This document shows positions 7,025 to 14,206 of a stretch of DNA of 25,172 bases, piece by piece. Source of the stretch: an uncultured Collinsella sp. (GTDB taxonomy: Bacteria > Actinomycetota > Coriobacteriia > Coriobacteriales > Coriobacteriaceae); contig CABUCA010000026.1 of NCBI GenBank assembly GCA_902489965.1, forward strand, positions 1 through 25,172, read 5' to 3'. The notes under the pieces are model-generated. The model was not told where the DNA came from and searched no databases. It saw nothing but the letters and a program-made list of their open reading frames with translations. Position numbers and translations under genes: made by a program. Positions within the stretch are counted from its first letter, which is position 1. Each line of letters begins with the position of its first letter.

Positions 7025-7041
7025 GTTCTATGTTGTTCTAT
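7025..7041 (-). promoter_or_regulatory. Operator-like direct repeat, copy 2
   Basis: The minus strand reads ATAGAACAACATAGAAC, matching the copy at 6963-6979 at 16 of 17 positions. The two copies are 62 bp apart, close to six helical turns, a spacing that would allow looping by a multimeric regulator. It lies just after the stop codon of the GntR gene. Confidence 0.5.
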
Positions 7042-7050
7042 CTGTGGACG

Positions 7051-7806
7051 TTAGATGTCGAAGACGTAGCGCGAGCCCACGATCTTTTGGCGGCCGAGCA
7101 GTAGAGGGCGCCCGCCGGCGTCGGTAAAGTAGGCCTCCATATAGAAGAGAGGCTCGCCGACCGGCACCTCCAGCAGCGGGGCCGTCTGAGCATCGGCAAG
7201 CGCAATCTCCACGGTGCAGGGGTCGGACTTGAGCGGCGCGCGACCCGAATGCTCGGCAACGAGCGCAAAGATTGAATTATCGGTGAGGTCCTCGTCGGCC
7301 AGCGTCTGCAGGTAGGGATGGTCGGCGAGTACAAAGGCGTTGTTCTCGAGCATGACGGGGATGCCGTCGGCCGTGCGCACGCGTTCGACCACGATAAGCT
7401 CGCAGCCGGGCTCCACGCCAAAGAACGCCGCATCCTCGTGCGTCGCCGCGACCACCGTGCGCGACACCAGACGCGCACCCGGCACCATGTCGTTGGCAGC
7501 ACAACCCTCAGTAAAGCTCTGGACGTCACCCTTCTGGCGAATCTTGCGCTTGAGCTTGGGCGCACACACAAACGTGCCCCTCCCCTGCTGGCGGTTGAGA
7601 TATCCCGCACGCGACAGCTCCTCGATGGCGCGGCGCACGGTGACGCGCCCCACGCCGTAGGACTTCGCGAGCTCCATCTCGGAAGGAATGCGCGAGCCGG
7701 CGGGGTACACACCGCGCGCGATCTCGCCCTTTAGGTCATCCATGACCTGTTGGTACAGCGGCACGGCGGGCACGTCAGTGCGGTCGGTTTTATCGTCGAA
7801 TGCCAT
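7051..7806 (-). CDS. GntR-family regulator, HutC subfamily (GntR1)
   Basis: A 251-residue transcription factor. Residues 15-82 form the winged helix-turn-helix, with the diagnostic SRIPSEMELAKSYGVGRVTV run, VRRAIEELSRAGYL and the wing QQGRGTFV. Residues from about 95 on form a UTRA ligand-binding domain, ending in VGSRYVFDI. HutC members usually sense a sugar-phosphate or related metabolite and release DNA. The ATG is 2 nt after the recQ stop, with the ribosome site GGATGGAG inside the end of recQ, so the two are co-transcribed and likely translationally coupled. The adjacent SIS1 gene, with matching repeats in its promoter, is the likely target. Confidence 0.9.
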   Translation of the reverse strand: MAFDDKTDRTDVPAVPLYQQVMDDLKGEIARGVYPAGSRIPSEMELAKSYGVGRVTVRRAIEELSRAGYLNRQQGRGTFVCAPKLKRKIRQKGDVQSFTEGCAANDMVPGARLVSRTVVAATHEDAAFFGVEPGCELIVVERVRTADGIPVMLENNAFVLADHPYLQTLADEDLTDNSIFALVAEHSGRAPLKSDPCTVEIALADAQTAPLLEVPVGEPLFYMEAYFTDAGGRPLLLGRQKIVGSRYVFDI

Positions 7807-7808
7807 CG

Positions 7809-9788
7809 TTACGCTCCATCCCGCGCATGCTCGGACTCAAATTCTTCAATCGCCGCCATAAACTGCTCGCCAAAGGCGTCGGCTTTTTTCTCGCCAATGC
7901 CGTTGACCTGGATCAGCTCCTCGCGCGTCTGCGGACGCAGGCGGCACAGGCCGCGCAGGGCCTTGTCGGAAAAGACCATATACGGCGCCATCTCCAGCTC
8001 GGTCGAGATCTCCTTGCGGAGAGCACGCAGGCGCTCGAACAGCTCGGCATCGTCGCCAACGCGCGGGTGCTGGTCCAGCTCGGCCTCCTCGCGCAGCAGA
8101 TCGACGGCGCGGCGGGCGCGGGCCGAGGCCTTGCGCTTGGACGCGCGACGCTTAACGGTAAAGACGAACGCCTCGTCCTCGACCTCGCCGGCACGCGGAC
8201 CCAGTCCCACGACCGGGTACTGCCCCTGCGAGGTGGCCAGGTAGCCCCGCCCGCACAGCTGGCCGATGATGTCCTTGATGCGCCCGACCGATTCGCTCGA
8301 CAGCTCGCCGTAGCCGCGATCCTCGTCCAGATGCATCTGGCGAATGCGCTCGGTGTTGCCGCCGTGAAGCACGTCGGCGATCAGCGACTTGCCAAAGCGC
8401 ATAGGGCGCGTGGCCACATAGCGCACGGCGGCGCGGGCCATGTCGGTGACGTCCTCGACCTCGAACTGCGTGAGGCAGTTGCTACAGTTGCCGCAGCCCT
8501 CGGCGTCGTCTGTGGTGCCGCCCGCAGCAGCCGCAACCGCATGCTCGGCCGCGGCTTCGTCGCCAAAGTAGCGCAGCATGTATTCGCGCAGGCAGCCGGT
8601 GGTATTGCAGTAGCCCTCCATCTGGCTGAGCAGGCGATAACGGTTCTGGAGCGCCCACGCGCGCTGCTCGTCGTCAAGCGCCTCGTCGGCCGCATCGCCG
8701 CGGTCGATCAAAAAGCGCCGCATGCGGAAATCGTTACCGTTCCACAGCAGATGGCAGCTGGCCGGGTCGCCATCTCGGCCGGCGCGGCCCGCCTCCTGGT
8801 AGTAGGCCTCGATGCTCTCGGGCACGTTGTTGTGAATCACGTAACGCACGTTGGGCTTGTCGATGCCCATGCCAAAGGCGTTGGTGGCAACCATCACCTG
8901 GATGTCGTCGTCGATAAAGGCACGCTGGCTCTGGCGGCGGGCGTCGTTGCCCATGCCGGCATGGTAGCGCCCCACACGAATGCCGCTGGGGCCCAGCGCC
9001 TCGGCAAGCTCCGCGGCCAGCGCATCGACCGTCTTGCGAGTCGAGCAATACACGATGCCGCTCTCGCTCGAATGCGCAATCACATAGTCGCGCACCCACG
9101 CGGCCTTGGCCTTGTCGCCCATCTCCTCGCAGCCAAAGTAGAGGTTCTTGCGATCGAAGCCCGTCACCACCGTCGCGGGGTTTTGCAGACCGAGCATCTG
9201 CTGAATGTCCGCACGCACGCGCTCGGTCGCCGTGGCGGTAAAGGCCGCCACGATGGGGCGCTGCGGTAGGGAATCGATGAACTCGCGAATCTGCAGATAG
9301 GCGGGGCGGAAATCCTGGCCCCATTGGCTCACGCAGTGGGCCTCGTCAATGGCCACAAGCGGCACGCCAATGCCGCCGTCCACCGCGGCTTCCTGCGCAA
9401 AGGCTAAAAAACGCGGCTCGAGCAGGCGCTCGGGCGCCACGTACATAAGCTGATAGCGGCCCTCGCGCGCCCGCTTGAGCACGGTGTTTTGCTGGGCCGG
9501 AGTAAGGCTGGAGTTGAGATAGCTGGGTCGCGCACCCGCCGCGAGCAACGCACGGGTCTGGTCCTCCATAAGCGACAGCAGCGGACTCACCACAAAGGTG
9601 ATGCCGGGCAGCATGAGCGCGGGCACCTGGTAGCAAATGGACTTGCCGGCGCCCGTGGGCATAACACCCAGCGCATCGCGGCCTGCAAGAATCGCATCCA
9701 CCATGCGGTCCTGCCCCGGGCGAAACGAGGTGTAGCCAAAATAGGCGCCGAGCGTGTCGAGCGCCATCTGCTGCATGCTATCGGTCAT
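7809..9788 (-). CDS. recQ: ATP-dependent DNA helicase RecQ
   Basis: A 659-residue 3'-to-5' DNA helicase of recombinational repair. It has Walker A PTGAGKS (44-50), DEAH (148-151) followed by the RecQ aromatic-rich loop CVSQWGQDFRP, helicase motif VI QEAGRAGRDG (331-340), the RQC zinc site (Cys399 and CGNCSNC at 432-438) and an HRDC domain in the last 80 or so residues. All domains of a full-length RecQ are present. It is an odd neighbour for a sugar-metabolism regulator: the GntR1 start lies 2 nt after its stop. A minus-strand TATAAT at 9820-9825 suggests its own promoter. Confidence 0.96.
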   Translation of the reverse strand: MTDSMQQMALDTLGAYFGYTSFRPGQDRMVDAILAGRDALGVMPTGAGKSICYQVPALMLPGITFVVSPLLSLMEDQTRALLAAGARPSYLNSSLTPAQQNTVLKRAREGRYQLMYVAPERLLEPRFLAFAQEAAVDGGIGVPLVAIDEAHCVSQWGQDFRPAYLQIREFIDSLPQRPIVAAFTATATERVRADIQQMLGLQNPATVVTGFDRKNLYFGCEEMGDKAKAAWVRDYVIAHSSESGIVYCSTRKTVDALAAELAEALGPSGIRVGRYHAGMGNDARRQSQRAFIDDDIQVMVATNAFGMGIDKPNVRYVIHNNVPESIEAYYQEAGRAGRDGDPASCHLLWNGNDFRMRRFLIDRGDAADEALDDEQRAWALQNRYRLLSQMEGYCNTTGCLREYMLRYFGDEAAAEHAVAAAAGGTTDDAEGCGNCSNCLTQFEVEDVTDMARAAVRYVATRPMRFGKSLIADVLHGGNTERIRQMHLDEDRGYGELSSESVGRIKDIIGQLCGRGYLATSQGQYPVVGLGPRAGEVEDEAFVFTVKRRASKRKASARARRAVDLLREEAELDQHPRVGDDAELFERLRALRKEISTELEMAPYMVFSDKALRGLCRLRPQTREELIQVNGIGEKKADAFGEQFMAAIEEFESEHARDGA

Positions 9789-9819
9789 GATTTCCTAACG
9801 TCCAAGTCATCTGCCGCCG

Positions 9820-9825
9820 ATTATA
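9820..9825 (-). promoter_or_regulatory. Putative recQ -10 element
   Basis: The minus strand reads TATAAT about 32 nt before the recQ ATG. No convincing -35 hexamer is seen at 16-18 nt, so this rests on the -10 alone. Confidence 0.4.
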
Positions 9826-9878
9826 CGCCGCCACGCGGACCGGCGTCGCCCGGCTCTCAGCCACGCTCATTCTGCGGG

Positions 9879-9934
9879 TAGTCATTGGGGACGTTCTTGA
9901 ATGACTGGCCGTTTAAGAACGTCCCCAATGACTA
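9879..9934. repeat. REP-like palindrome with 20-bp perfect arms
   Basis: The arm at 9879-9898 (TAGTCATTGGGGACGTTCTT) is the exact reverse complement of 9915-9934, with a 16-nt centre. It contains the GGGGAC core also seen in the palindromes at 2270, 14099 and 20224. Such elements are often mobilised by RAYT transposases; none is in this window. Confidence 0.8.
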
Positions 9935-9982
9935 GTCTCTTGACAAGCGCGGAAACGTCGCTGGCTGGGTATGGGTCAGCGA

Positions 9983-10080
9983 AAACGCCCCTAAGCGAGC
10001 AAGGTGACGTGAAAGAGGAGGGAAGCGTACTTCGGTACGCGACCGACGATTGAACGTCAGATTGCCGCTTAGGGGCGTTT
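9983..10080. repeat. Nested fold-back element, possible structured RNA
   Basis: Three nested perfect stems are visible: AAACGCCCCTAAGCG (9983-9997) with 10066-10080 (15 bp); TGACGT (10005-10010) with ACGTCA (10054-10059); and GCGTAC (10025-10030) with GTACGC (10035-10040), closed by a c(TTCG)g tetraloop. The conserved-looking joining segments are purine-rich (GAAAGAGGAGGGAA). The outer stem is followed by TTTT on the minus side, so it may terminate GntR2 transcription. No known family was recognised. Confidence 0.6.
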
Positions 10081-10093
10081 GCAGCGTCGAGCC

Positions 10094-10121
10094 GTTACGC
10101 GGTTTGGTAAAACCGCGTAAC
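10094..10121 (-). terminator. Hairpin immediately after GntR2 stop
   Basis: A 12-bp perfect stem (GTTACGCGGTTT at 10094-10105 with 10110-10121) closes a GGTA loop and touches the stop codon of the minus-strand GntR2 gene. There is no T-run, so it may be a processing or stabilising hairpin rather than a true terminator. Confidence 0.55.
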
Positions 10122-10841
10122 TTACATGACCATAACGTAGCGCGATCCCACGTAGTACTGCTTACCCATCAGGACCGGCTCGCCATTGGGACCGGTAAAG
10201 CCGGCACGCAGGTTGAGCAGTGGATCGTGCGGAGCAATGCCCAACTCGGCCGCCTGCTCGGTATTGGCACGAACGGCCTCGACCGTGCGGTAGCCAACCG
10301 AGACAATCGGCGTTCCGCCAACACGCTCGACCTCGGCAAAAATCGACTTGTCCTCAAGATCGGCCGTCAACAGCTCACGGTAGGCGTCAAACGGCACAAA
10401 GATGTTCTCCTCAAAAATGGGCTCGCCGTCGGCCGTACGCACGCGCTTGATGTGCAGCAGCAGCGCGTCCTTCTGCAGGCCAAAGAACTCCATCTCGTTT
10501 TGACGTGCCGGCACAATCTGGCGATCGACCACATGCGCGCCCGCCTTCATGTCATTATCGGCACACAGCGCGGTAAACGTCTGCAGCGTCGAAGCGTGGA
10601 ACTGGCGGTTGATGTGCGGCGTGGAGACAAAGGTGCCACGGCCCTGCTGCTTAACCAGGTAGCCATCGGAGCACAGCTCCTCGACGGCGCGGCGCACCGT
10701 AATGCGGCTCACGTCGTACTGCTCGGCTAGCTCAAGCTCGGACGGAATACGCTCCTTGGGTGCATAAACACCTTTCTCGATCGCATCCTTGATTTCGTCG
10801 TAAATCTGCTGGTAAAGCGGTGCATTTTTGGGCGCAGGCAT
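10122..10841 (-). CDS. GntR-family regulator, HutC subfamily (GntR2)
   Basis: A 239-residue paralogue of GntR1. The N-terminal winged helix-turn-helix (ERIPSELELAEQYDVSRITV, VRRAVEELCSDGYL, QQGRGTFV) is followed by a UTRA effector domain ending YYVGSRYVMVM. The C-terminus resembles GntR1 (both end VGSRYV), which suggests related ligands. The ribosome site is weak (AAGAGTGATT). Its upstream region holds the ATACGTAT palindrome and the TATAACGTCT core shared with the PTS and EamA promoters, so it probably regulates itself and that operon. It is the last gene of a long minus-strand series. Confidence 0.9.
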   Translation of the reverse strand: MPAPKNAPLYQQIYDEIKDAIEKGVYAPKERIPSELELAEQYDVSRITVRRAVEELCSDGYLVKQQGRGTFVSTPHINRQFHASTLQTFTALCADNDMKAGAHVVDRQIVPARQNEMEFFGLQKDALLLHIKRVRTADGEPIFEENIFVPFDAYRELLTADLEDKSIFAEVERVGGTPIVSVGYRTVEAVRANTEQAAELGIAPHDPLLNLRAGFTGPNGEPVLMGKQYYVGSRYVMVM

Positions 10842-10876
10842 ATCTAATCACTCTTATCGAAATATTGAAATAACTA

Positions 10877-10893
10877 ATACGTATATAACGTCT
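10877..10893. promoter_or_regulatory. Putative GntR2 operator
   Basis: A palindrome ATACGTAT (10877-10884) overlaps TATAACGTCT (10884-10893). The ten-base core recurs exactly at 16837-16846 (PTS) and with one change at 18120-18129 (EamA gene, opposite orientation). Confidence 0.5.
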
Positions 10894-10945
10894 AGTTTCA
10901 TGTTACCTCATAATGATAAAACGATACACCGCATACAGCAAATCC

Positions 10946-11953
10946 TTACCTGCCGTCGTCCTGCTGCAGGCTGTCCTGTTCACTGAGGCGCGCCTGCCTG
11001 CTGGCCATGCGCGCGGGCTTGTCGGGATCGGGTACGGCCGTGGGCATGGGCTCGTCGACATGCCCGCCCCACCAGCCGCCCACAAAGTTGAGCGTGTGGA
11101 ACACGTTGATCACGGCGCCGGGATCAATGTCGCACACCAGCTTGATAATGTCCTGGCTCTCGTAGGTCGATACAACGGCGTGCAGCAGGTACATCCTCTC
11201 GCGGCTGTATCCGCCAATGACCTCGGCGCAGCTAATGCCGTGCTGAAAATGGTCAACATAGGCGGTCATGACCTCGTCCGCCTTGCGCGTCGTGATCTGC
11301 AGCGTCACGCGGTCGTAGCGACGATAGAAGCTGTCGATGGTCTTGGTCGAAATAAACTGGAACACGATGGAGTACGCCGCCTTGTCCCAGCCAAACATAA
11401 AGCCAAAGATCGCCAGGATAAAGCAGTTGAAACCAAAGATGACGCCCCAGATGGTCTTGCCCGTGTGGTTGGAAACCCACAGCGCGATAAAGTCGGTACC
11501 GCCGGTGGATGCGCCGGACTTAAGCGCGATGGCAGCGCCCAGACCCGAGACCACGCCGCCAAAAATGATGAGCATAATCTTGTCGCCCAAAAACGGTGCG
11601 AAGTGAAAGACGTTGAGGAACAGCGATGAGAGCACGACCTGCATCATCGAGAAGATGACGAAGCGCTTGCTAATGCCGCTCCAGCATAGGAGCGCCACGG
11701 GGATGTTGAGCGCGAGCATACCGAGCGAGATGTCGATGTGAACGCCGCCGAGCGAGGTAACGCGATCGAGCAGGACCGCGACGCCGGTAAGACCGCTCGG
11801 AAGCAAGTCGGCGGGCTGGATGAACGCCTGGATCAGAAATGTCTGGAGAATGGCGGAAATTGTGACCGCCACGGCGGTAATAGCGCGGCGAACGATGGTG
11901 AGACGGCCGAGCATGAGCACGCGGTCCGTGAGCTGATCGATGGCGTTCGCCAC
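10946..11953 (-). CDS. YitT-family membrane protein (DUF161 + DUF2179)
   Basis: A 335-residue integral membrane protein. About five or six hydrophobic helices occupy residues 20-200 (AITAVAVTISAILQTFLIQ, LIIFGGVVSGLGAAIAL, TIWGVIFGFNCFILAIFGF). The Gly-rich SGASTGGTDFIAL segment is characteristic of YitT/DUF161. The cytoplasmic DUF2179 domain follows (TLQITTRKADEVMTAYVD, CAEVIGGYSRERMYLLHAVV). Function of the family is poorly defined. The last 35 residues are polar and Pro/Gln-rich. The start is GTG, with GGAG 6-7 nt upstream. A minus-strand TACAAT at 11999-12004 may be its -10. Its link to the sugar genes on either side is unproven. Confidence 0.88.
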   Translation of the reverse strand: MANAIDQLTDRVLMLGRLTIVRRAITAVAVTISAILQTFLIQAFIQPADLLPSGLTGVAVLLDRVTSLGGVHIDISLGMLALNIPVALLCWSGISKRFVIFSMMQVVLSSLFLNVFHFAPFLGDKIMLIIFGGVVSGLGAAIALKSGASTGGTDFIALWVSNHTGKTIWGVIFGFNCFILAIFGFMFGWDKAAYSIVFQFISTKTIDSFYRRYDRVTLQITTRKADEVMTAYVDHFQHGISCAEVIGGYSRERMYLLHAVVSTYESQDIIKLVCDIDPGAVINVFHTLNFVGGWWGGHVDEPMPTAVPDPDKPARMASRQARLSEQDSLQQDDGR

Positions 11954-12091
11954 GCAGGCTCCTTTCGAAGGCAGATGTAGTTGTGGGGTATGTCCGCGAT
12001 TGTAGCATGGAGCGTGCGGGGGCGCTTCAATTCACCCTCTCCCGACAACCAAAGCGGGACCAGCAACCCCACGACCAAAGGCCCAAATTAC

Positions 12092-12210
12092 AAGTGAGTA
12101 AACTTTACGCGACCTGCAGAGCACACCCAAAACCGCCACCCCTGTGACCTGCGGTTTTACAAAGGAAGATATGCATTGTGCTCGGCCTGCGCCAAAAAGT
12201 CTACTCACTT
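12092..12210. repeat. Large nested inverted-repeat element (119 bp), possible MITE or ncRNA
   Basis: The ends AAGTGAGTA (12092-12100) and TACTCACTT (12202-12210) are perfect inverted repeats. Inside, ACTT pairs with AAGT, GAGCACA (about 12119-12125) with TGTGCTC (about 12177-12183), and AAAACCGC (12129-12136) with GCGGTTTT (12151-12158). This is the main content of the 354-bp gap between the YitT and HAD genes; no ORF or clear promoter for a protein was seen in it. No obvious target-site duplication flanks it. Confidence 0.6.
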
Positions 12211-12307
12211 AATCCGAATCGAAGCCAAACGGATCCAAATAGATGACAAATTAAGCCAATCCGCAGCAAAAGACGCGTGAATCAGTGCTTCTTGCGGCGG
12301 ATTGACG

Positions 12308-12943
12308 CTACAAAGCGGCCAAAATGTCGGTCAGATTATCGATAACGGCATCGGCTCGCGATTGATCGAGGTTGACGCCCTCGTGCGGACGCAGTGCCAG
12401 GACGCGGGCGCCGGAGCGCTTGCCGGCCTCGATGCCCAAAGGCGAGTCCTCGATAACCAGGCACTCGGTAGGCTCCACACCCAGCGCCTCCATGGCACGC
12501 AGGTAGATCTCGGGGTCGGGCTTAAACGCACTGCACTCGTGACCGCTGATGGTGTAGTCCAGCACGTCGGCGATACCGGCAATCCCCACCAGCTCGTCAA
12601 TGAGCTCGCGATAGGACGAGCTTGCGATGGCGCACTTCACGCCGCGCTCGTGCAGCTTGCGCATCACCGGCTCCGTCTGCTCGTTGAGCAGCTCGGCATA
12701 CGGAACGGGATGGTCTGGGCTGTAGACCTGCTTGTACTCCACGCGCAGGCGCTCGCGCAGCTCAACATCGTCAGGTACCAGCGACTTCCAAATGGCGGGC
12801 TCGTTAGACCCCGAAAGATCGGGGATCTCGTCAAAGTGAAAGCCCTTCTCCTCCATAAACGCCACGCGACGACGGTTGTAGAACCACTCGGTATCGACCA
12901 GCACGCCGTCCATGTCAAACAGCACTGCCTTGATCATACGCAT
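12308..12943 (-). CDS. HAD-family phosphatase / phosphoglucomutase-like hydrolase
   Basis: A 211-residue haloacid dehalogenase of subfamily I with an alpha-helical cap, like beta-phosphoglucomutase and sugar-phosphatases. Motif I is FDMDGVLVDTE (nucleophile Asp and acid/base Asp), motif II is the Ser in IASSSYRE, motif III Lys lies in AFKPDPEIY, and motif IV is VIEDSPLGIEAG. The start has GAGGAG closely upstream. It follows SIS2 on the same strand but behind a strong terminator, so it may be only partly co-transcribed. In this setting a sugar-phosphate dephosphorylating role is plausible, but the sequence does not fix the substrate. Confidence 0.85.
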   Translation of the reverse strand: MRMIKAVLFDMDGVLVDTEWFYNRRRVAFMEEKGFHFDEIPDLSGSNEPAIWKSLVPDDVELRERLRVEYKQVYSPDHPVPYAELLNEQTEPVMRKLHERGVKCAIASSSYRELIDELVGIAGIADVLDYTISGHECSAFKPDPEIYLRAMEALGVEPTECLVIEDSPLGIEAGKRSGARVLALRPHEGVNLDQSRADAVIDNLTDILAAL

Positions 12944-12957
12944 CTCCTCTCAAGAGC

Positions 12958-12989
12958 AAAAAAGGGGAGGGGGCGCAAACCCCATCCCC
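12958..12989 (-). terminator. Rho-independent terminator after SIS2
   Basis: On the minus strand GGGGATGGGG and CCCCCTCCCC form a 10-bp stem with one mismatch and a 6-nt loop, followed by a run of at least six Ts. It sits between SIS2 and the HAD gene. Confidence 0.9.
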
Positions 12990-13023
12990 TCTCGATCAAC
13001 CCGTAAGGTTTACTTACTTGTGA

Positions 13024-14007
13024 TTAGTAGGAAAGCTTCCACATGTAGCGACGCATGGTCAGCGGGTGCTGACGGGCCTCGGCGATCTGGTTGCCGTACT
13101 CGCGCATAACGGCGAGGTGCAGCAGCGGGTTGAAGTAGGTGATGACGCTCGCCGGCACGGCGTCGGCCAGACCGTAGTCCTTGGAGTCGATCAGAGCGAC
13201 CTTGGCGCCCATGCGCTCAAGGAAGGTGAGGGCGCGGGCGTCCATCGGACGGGTAGCACCATCGGACATGAAGAAGACGTAGGGCTTACCCTCGGTGGAA
13301 ACCTCGAACGGGCCGTGGAAGTACTCGCCGGTGTTGTAGGCGGCGGCGTCGATCCACTGCATCTCGGTGAACAGGAAGGCGGCGTGAGAGTAGGCCATCT
13401 TCTCGGAGGCACCGGAAGCCATGAAGTAGATCATCTTGTCGTCCTTGAAGTCCTCAGCGAACTTCTTGGCAAGCTTCGTGCAGTGCTGAGCGGCGTTCTC
13501 GCACAGGTCGAAGATGTTGGTGAGGCCGGTGATCATATCCTCGTAGTGATCATAGCCCTCGGTCTGCTGAAGGATCTCGAGAGCGAGAGCGATGGCGTAG
13601 CCAGGCTTCTCGGCCTTGGCGGCATAGTTGGCGTGGAAGCCGTGGACGATGACGTGGTCGGCGTCGACGGTCAGAGCGGAGCCAGCCTTGTTGGTGAGGG
13701 AGACGACCGGGCAGTTGTGCTTCTTGGCGGTCTTGTTGGCCTCGACGGTCTCGGGCGTGGAGCCACCGAGGGAGCAGGTGATCACGAAGGTGTGCTCGTT
13801 GACCCAGGAAGGCGTGTCGTAGTTGAACTCGTTAGCGGTGAAGATCTGAACGTTCAGCTTGTCCGTGTTGTTGGCCAGGAAGTACTTGGCGGGGTACAGG
13901 TCGGACATGGAAGCACCGCAGCCGACGAAGGCGACACTGTGGATCTCGTGGTTGGACAGGACGTCAGCGACGATCTGCTTAGGGAGGTTAAGGTCGATCT
14001 CGTACAT
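13024..14007 (-). CDS. SIS-domain deglycase, FrlB/GfrF-like (SIS2)
   Basis: A 327-residue double-SIS protein of the FrlB/GfrF type, expected to cleave a 6-phosphorylated Amadori compound to glucose-6-phosphate plus amine. The sugar-phosphate loop is CSLGGSTPE (78-86) and the active-site motif NTGEYFHGPFE (225-235), with a conserved late His at 314 (ARQHPLTMRRYM). The frame stays open to 14106, but AAAGGA sits 9 nt before the ATG at 14007 and MYEIDLNLPK is the natural N-terminus. It follows the PTS IID gene by about 200 nt on the same strand, so it is the best candidate for the enzyme acting on the PTS product. Confidence 0.87.
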   Translation of the reverse strand: MYEIDLNLPKQIVADVLSNHEIHSVAFVGCGASMSDLYPAKYFLANNTDKLNVQIFTANEFNYDTPSWVNEHTFVITCSLGGSTPETVEANKTAKKHNCPVVSLTNKAGSALTVDADHVIVHGFHANYAAKAEKPGYAIALALEILQQTEGYDHYEDMITGLTNIFDLCENAAQHCTKLAKKFAEDFKDDKMIYFMASGASEKMAYSHAAFLFTEMQWIDAAAYNTGEYFHGPFEVSTEGKPYVFFMSDGATRPMDARALTFLERMGAKVALIDSKDYGLADAVPASVITYFNPLLHLAVMREYGNQIAEARQHPLTMRRYMWKLSY

Positions 14008-14098
14008 CTGACACATTCCTTTCGATTTTTGCGGCGCCACATTGCCGGGCGCTCGCAGGGTTACCGTGGTTTGGACCGAGTCGCCGGTCCGTTGAGGA

Positions 14099-14127
14099 TG
14101 CGACAAGGGGACTGTCCCATTGTCGCA
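14099..14127. repeat. Short REP-like palindrome with GGGGACTGTCCC core
   Basis: TGCGACAA (14099-14106) pairs with TTGTCGCA (14120-14127); inside, GGGA pairs with TCCC around a 3-nt loop. It shares the GGGGAC core with the element at 9879-9934 and lies in the gap between the PTS IID and SIS2 genes. Confidence 0.65.
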
Positions 14128-14141
14128 TTTTGGGGATGGAA

Positions 14142-14172
14142 GCCTGCCTGGGGTATGGGATGCCAGGCAGGC
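14142..14172 (-). terminator. Hairpin after PTS IID
   Basis: A 10-bp perfect stem (GCCTGCCTGG at 14142-14151 with 14163-14172) lies 35 nt past the IID stop. No T-run follows, so it may attenuate or stabilise the PTS message rather than fully end it, leaving SIS2 co-transcribed. Confidence 0.5.
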
Positions 14173-14206
14173 CCCCGGGGGAAAGCGGTTAGGCGCTTGG
14201 TCGCGA

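Noticed and set aside
7800..9269. 489-aa open frame antisense to recQ
   Set aside because: RecQ has every expected motif; the antisense product is Ala/Arg/His-rich low-complexity sequence typical of GC shadows.
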